Positions 61,473-64,000 of a DNA stretch of 64,000 nucleotides are shown here, piece after piece; within the stretch, counting starts at the first letter, position 1; the number at the start of each line of letters is the position of its first letter. The translations under genes and the position numbers were made by a program. The notes below the pieces were generated by a model that was not told the origin of the DNA, ran no database searches, and saw only the letters and a list, made by a program, of their open reading frames with translations. Origin of the DNA: CAJBVG01 sp943372995 (GTDB lineage: Bacteria; Bacteroidota; Bacteroidia; Sphingobacteriales; Sphingobacteriaceae); NCBI GenBank assembly GCA_943372995.1, contig CALSAQ010000003.1, positions 124,001-188,000 on the forward strand, in the 5' to 3' direction.

Positions 61473-61913
61473 TTAATTGTTAAACACATTTTGTACTAAT
61501 GAACTTAGTTGATAACTAAATGAAGATTTATCAATAACGGGGCATCCCGAAGCAAGCTGATCGTTTGACACTCTGAATCTAAATGCTGAATATTTATTTT
61601 CTTTTTCTGCAATAGATAAGAAGATTCTATCTGCGTTTTGAAATTGTGGATTAAATGAATAAACCAACACATTTTCATTATGATTAAAGTAAGCCGCATC
61701 AACTCCATCAATCGATAGTATTTTATTTTTAATCGACAAACCTTCGGCTTCTGTTAGGTCTTGCTTAAAATCGATTCGGGCCAATTGACGCACTCTTTTG
61801 TCGTCGTTCTTTGTTCTAGTTACCATATATATATGTATAACCAACACTATAAATAAGGTTAACACTACAGCTCCAGTAGCAATTAACCAGCGGAATAAGA
61901 CTCTTTTTTTCAT
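61473..61913 (-). CDS. Membrane-anchored small protein, possible HMA-like fold
   Basis: A 146-residue protein with one N-terminal transmembrane helix (LFRWLIATGAVVLTLFIVLVIHIYM, shown here only as a span of residues 6-30 by position) and a periplasmic domain. The stretch LSIKNKILSIDGVDAAYFNHNENVLVYSFNPQ follows the beta-alpha-beta pattern of heavy-metal-associated domains (VxAxxN then VxVxYD) but has no CxxC, so metal binding is unlikely. A single Cys occurs in GCPVID (~124). First gene of a two-gene operon with the globin-like lipoprotein; function unknown. Confidence 0.6.
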   Translation of the reverse strand: MKKRVLFRWLIATGAVVLTLFIVLVIHIYMVTRTKNDDKRVRQLARIDFKQDLTEAEGLSIKNKILSIDGVDAAYFNHNENVLVYSFNPQFQNADRIFLSIAEKENKYSAFRFRVSNDQLASGCPVIDKSSFSYQLSSLVQNVFNN

Positions 61914-62243
61914 GTTTACAAGCGATAAAATGATTAAGTTGAACTAATTTGATAGTACTTACGGAGAAAATAAGAGCTTGGATTTCGGTAATTAAATAAA
62001 AAACAAAAAGTATGAATGACTTGAAAATGAATGATATAGAGGCTATTCTTCAGCTTTTACTAGGGAAATAAAGCCTTAGAGCCCGAGTAGTTAAAAAGAT
62101 TTTTAACACAATGTGAATAATTTTTTTGTCGAACCTACTTGTTAATATGAGATTTTACTTCTTCTTTTATATAATAAAATAAGGTGTTTCAGAAGAAACC
62201 AAGAAAATAACATATTAACTAACAAATTTTTTAATTAACAATT
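61914..62243. other. 330-bp divergent gap with a 19-codon ORF and hairpin
   Basis: The gap between the membrane-anchored gene (-) and hup (+). It holds a plus-strand ORF of 19 codons (62012-62071, MNDLKMNDIEAILQLLLGK) followed 19 bp later by a perfect 8-bp A/T hairpin GTTAAAAA/TTTTTAAC (62090-62107). No TAnnTTTG promoter is seen for it or for hup. The ORF could be a micropeptide or chance; the rest is A/T-rich with nothing else recognised. Confidence 0.35.
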
Positions 62244-62519
62244 ATGAACAAAGCAGAATTAATCGAAGCAATTGCTTCAGAGTCGAAGCTAACAAAAGCT
62301 GATTCAGGAAGAGCGTTAGATGCATTTTTAAATGCAACTACTAAAGCGTTGAAAAAAGGCGACAAATTAACATTAGTTGGTTTCGGAACTTTTTCTGTAA
62401 CTAAAAGACCAGCAAGAACAGGACGTAATCCTAAAACTGGTAAAGCAATTAAAATTGCTGCTAAAAAAGTTGCTAAATTCAAAGCAGGTGCTGCTTTAGC
62501 AAAAGTAGTAAACAAGTAA
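62244..62519 (+). CDS. hup: HU-family DNA-binding protein
   Basis: A 91-residue nucleoid protein that bends DNA as a dimer. MNKAELIEAIASESKLTKADSGRA (in segments) is the N-terminal helical dimer body; GFGTFSVTKRPARTGRNPKTGK (~46-67) is the beta-arm with the conserved RPARTGRNP intercalating motif. Complete length. A terminator follows. Confidence 0.97.
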   Translation: MNKAELIEAIASESKLTKADSGRALDAFLNATTKALKKGDKLTLVGFGTFSVTKRPARTGRNPKTGKAIKIAAKKVAKFKAGAALAKVVNK

Positions 62520-62550
62520 TTTTTCGTAGTTTAAATACTACCGAAAACAA

Positions 62551-62590
62551 AAAAGTCCTCCATGAAAATGTGAGGACTTTTTTTTATTTT
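62551..62590 (+). terminator. Terminator of hup
   Basis: A 10-bp stem AAAAGTCCTC/GAGGACTTTT followed by a T-run, 32 bp after the hup stop codon; the end of the T-run reaches the usp stop codon. Confidence 0.92.
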
Positions 62591-62591
62591 A

Positions 62592-63497
62592 TTACCATCC
62601 GTAGGGATGTAAATCTATAGTATCTGGATGTCGGGCGGGTTGTACACTTAATACAGGAACAGTAGAGTGGTTCACTAATTGTTGGGCAATAGGACCCATT
62701 ATGTATTCAACGATATCTTCTTTCTCCATATCTGCCATTACTAATAGCATGTCTGCATGAATCTGTTTACAATAATCAAGTATAGCTTTAGAAGGACTAT
62801 GATGTTGAACAATTTCTAATGTGTTTTTTACTTGATGCTCATCTAAGTATGATTGAATCTGAAAACCTTCTCTTTCTATTTTTATTAAATGACTTGTCTC
62901 ACCTTCATCCTCTATACCTAAAGTAAAAACTTCTGCGTTAAACCACTTTGCAAATTGTATGGCAACGTTTACTTTCTGACGAGAGAAAGGATCATCTTTA
63001 AACGGTAAAAGAATTTTCTTAATGCCGTGAGCACTCATTGGTTTTTGAACCGAAAGTACTGGACAAGGACATTCTGAAATAATTCTTACGGCATTACTAC
63101 CAATTATAAATTCTCTGAAGCCACTTACACCATGAGTACTCATCACAAGTAAATCATATTTCTCTTCCGAAACCAATTCATTAATTACGCGGTGACTTTT
63201 CCCAAATAATACTCTAGTATCAAATTCATATTGATACTTTTTCTTTAATAATTCAGCAAAACGGTTAAGTTGTTCCGACTTTATTGTTTGTAGTGCTCTT
63301 TCTTTCTCAATAAACTCTTCTGTGCTCATCACAAAGTCGCCTGGAATGCTAAAAGTAAGCATATCTTCAACTGCATGAACCAAAGTGATGTTTGAAGAAT
63401 GGATTTTAGCTATTGCTATAGCATAATCTACTGCGTAAACAGATAAATCCGAAAAATCTATCGGAATGAGTATCTTTTTAATATTTATTGTTTTCAT
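62592..63497 (-). CDS. Universal stress protein with two UspA domains
   Basis: A 301-residue tandem UspA protein. Domain 1 (~1-150): ILIPIDFSDLSVYAVDYA and the ATP-binding loop STHGVSGFREFIIGSNAVRII (~120-141, split here by position). Domain 2 (~155-290): ILLPFKDDPFSRQKV and a degenerate MADMEKEDIVEYIMGPIAQQL, ending in VPVLSVQPA. The glycine-rich nucleotide loop is better kept in domain 1 than in domain 2. It is likely induced by stress, but no regulator is visible. Monocistronic, convergent with hup. Confidence 0.92.
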   Translation of the reverse strand: MKTINIKKILIPIDFSDLSVYAVDYAIAIAKIHSSNITLVHAVEDMLTFSIPGDFVMSTEEFIEKERALQTIKSEQLNRFAELLKKKYQYEFDTRVLFGKSHRVINELVSEEKYDLLVMSTHGVSGFREFIIGSNAVRIISECPCPVLSVQKPMSAHGIKKILLPFKDDPFSRQKVNVAIQFAKWFNAEVFTLGIEDEGETSHLIKIEREGFQIQSYLDEHQVKNTLEIVQHHSPSKAILDYCKQIHADMLLVMADMEKEDIVEYIMGPIAQQLVNHSTVPVLSVQPARHPDTIDLHPYGW

Positions 63498-63665
63498 ATC
63501 GATTTGAATTATAGTCTATAAGTTAACAATACAATGATAAGAACTGTTTTTTTAATAAAACATGAGGAAAATCATGCCTCGCATATTCTTAGTCATATTA
63601 TAATACTTGATTAATAGATATTTTTTTTGAATATTTACTGATTATAAACACTTTAAATGAATTTT

Positions 63666-64000
63666 ATGAAAAAAACCAGTTTACTCTTAGTGCTTTTAAC
63701 TGCTGGTGTATTATCGACACAAGCTCAATCGTTTTCCGACGATTTTGAGTCGTATACAGCTGGCAATAAATTAGGACCACAATCTACCAATTGGACTACA
63801 TGGAGCAATGCAGATGGTGGTACAGAAGACGTCAATGTGATAACAACAGATGCACACAGTGGAACTAAATCAATTTATTTTAGTTCAACAAGCAGCACTG
63901 GTGGACCAGCCGACGTTGTTCTTCCTTTTGCGGGACCGCATACACAAGGTGTATTTGAATTCAAAGCATGGTTCAAAGTTCCTAGCACAAAAACTGCTTA
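63666..64000 (+). CDS. Secreted protein, 3' end cut by the window
   Basis: An ORF open to the right edge. It begins MKKTSLLLVLLTAGVLSTQAQ, a clear signal peptide, then SFSDDFESYTAGNKLGPQS and TWSNADGGTEDVNV, which is the start of a jelly-roll/laminin-G-like carbohydrate-binding domain common in Bacteroidota T9SS cargo proteins. At least 111 residues are visible. A C-terminal sorting domain is expected but lies outside. The 168-bp gap before it is A/T-rich with no recognised -7 box. Confidence 0.8.
   Translation, partial: MKKTSLLLVLLTAGVLSTQAQSFSDDFESYTAGNKLGPQSTNWTTWSNADGGTEDVNVITTDAHSGTKSIYFSSTSSTGGPADVVLPFAGPHTQGVFEFKAWFKVPSTKTA

Noticed and set aside
61473..61913. Metal-transport HMA domain
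   Set aside because: Fold-like pattern but the metal-binding CxxC is missing.

Overview
The window is AT-rich chromosomal DNA from a member of the Bacteroidota. The evidence is several secreted proteins with type IX secretion (T9SS) C-terminal sorting domains, a PorV-type T9SS protein, SusC/FecA-like TonB-dependent receptor machinery with an ECF sigma factor and FecR, families largely restricted to this phylum (DUF3667, DUF4249, DUF6913, Hc1-type histone), the Bacteroidota order of the dcw cluster, and several promoters of the TTTG-N19-TAnnTTTG type. I cannot name the genus from sequence alone. There is no prophage, integrase, insertion sequence or CRISPR array; this is core genome with some accessory secreted proteins.

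Layout. 1-6.5 kb: a cut-off sensor kinase, a small membrane protein, then an AI-2E-type permease, a BamA/TamA-like outer-membrane protein, a holin-like membrane protein and a coiled-coil protein, ending against hemJ. 6.5-16.7 kb: a lipoprotein, a LuxE-like acyl-protein synthetase, a DUF3667 protein, tyrS, an AcpH-like protein, a PorV-like protein, ligA, a DUF6913 protein with dapA, and a T9SS trypsin-like protease. 16.8-22.5 kb: hemN, a 59-residue histone-like protein, an alpha-oxoamine synthase, a DUF4394 T9SS protein and a TonB-domain protein. 22.6-38.2 kb: a complete minus-strand division and wall cluster, mraZ-rsmH-ftsL-ftsI-murE-mraY-murD-ftsW-murG-murC-ftsQ-ftsA-ftsZ, tightly packed, with an MraZ-box operator at the head and a terminator after ftsZ. 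38.4-48.4 kb: two very small minus-strand genes, guanine deaminase, OmpH/Skp, an FKBP/SlyD-like protein, gyrB, secreted proteins, mdh, an RmlD-like reductase and a peroxiredoxin. 48.5-52.2 kb: tRNA-Arg(ACG), adk, obg, and two response regulators. 52.2-58.3 kb: a T9SS protein and a sigma/receptor/DUF4249/FecR operon. 58.6-64 kb: gapA, a KAS III homologue, a globin-like lipoprotein with a membrane-anchored partner, HU, a tandem universal stress protein, and the start of a secreted protein.

The most unusual signal is a family of intergenic 'word arrays'. Ten short stretches keep an uninterrupted 7-bp or 8-bp register (up to 14 consecutive heptamers) while the words themselves drift. Several arrays are arranged as two inverted halves that can fold into long hairpins. 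Nearly all lie just after a stop codon, between genes on the same strand. I know of no name for them. Other points are a textbook three-copy MraZ box that exposes a false start codon, several coding genes below 60 codons, and a lipoprotein with the sequence pattern of a truncated hemoglobin.
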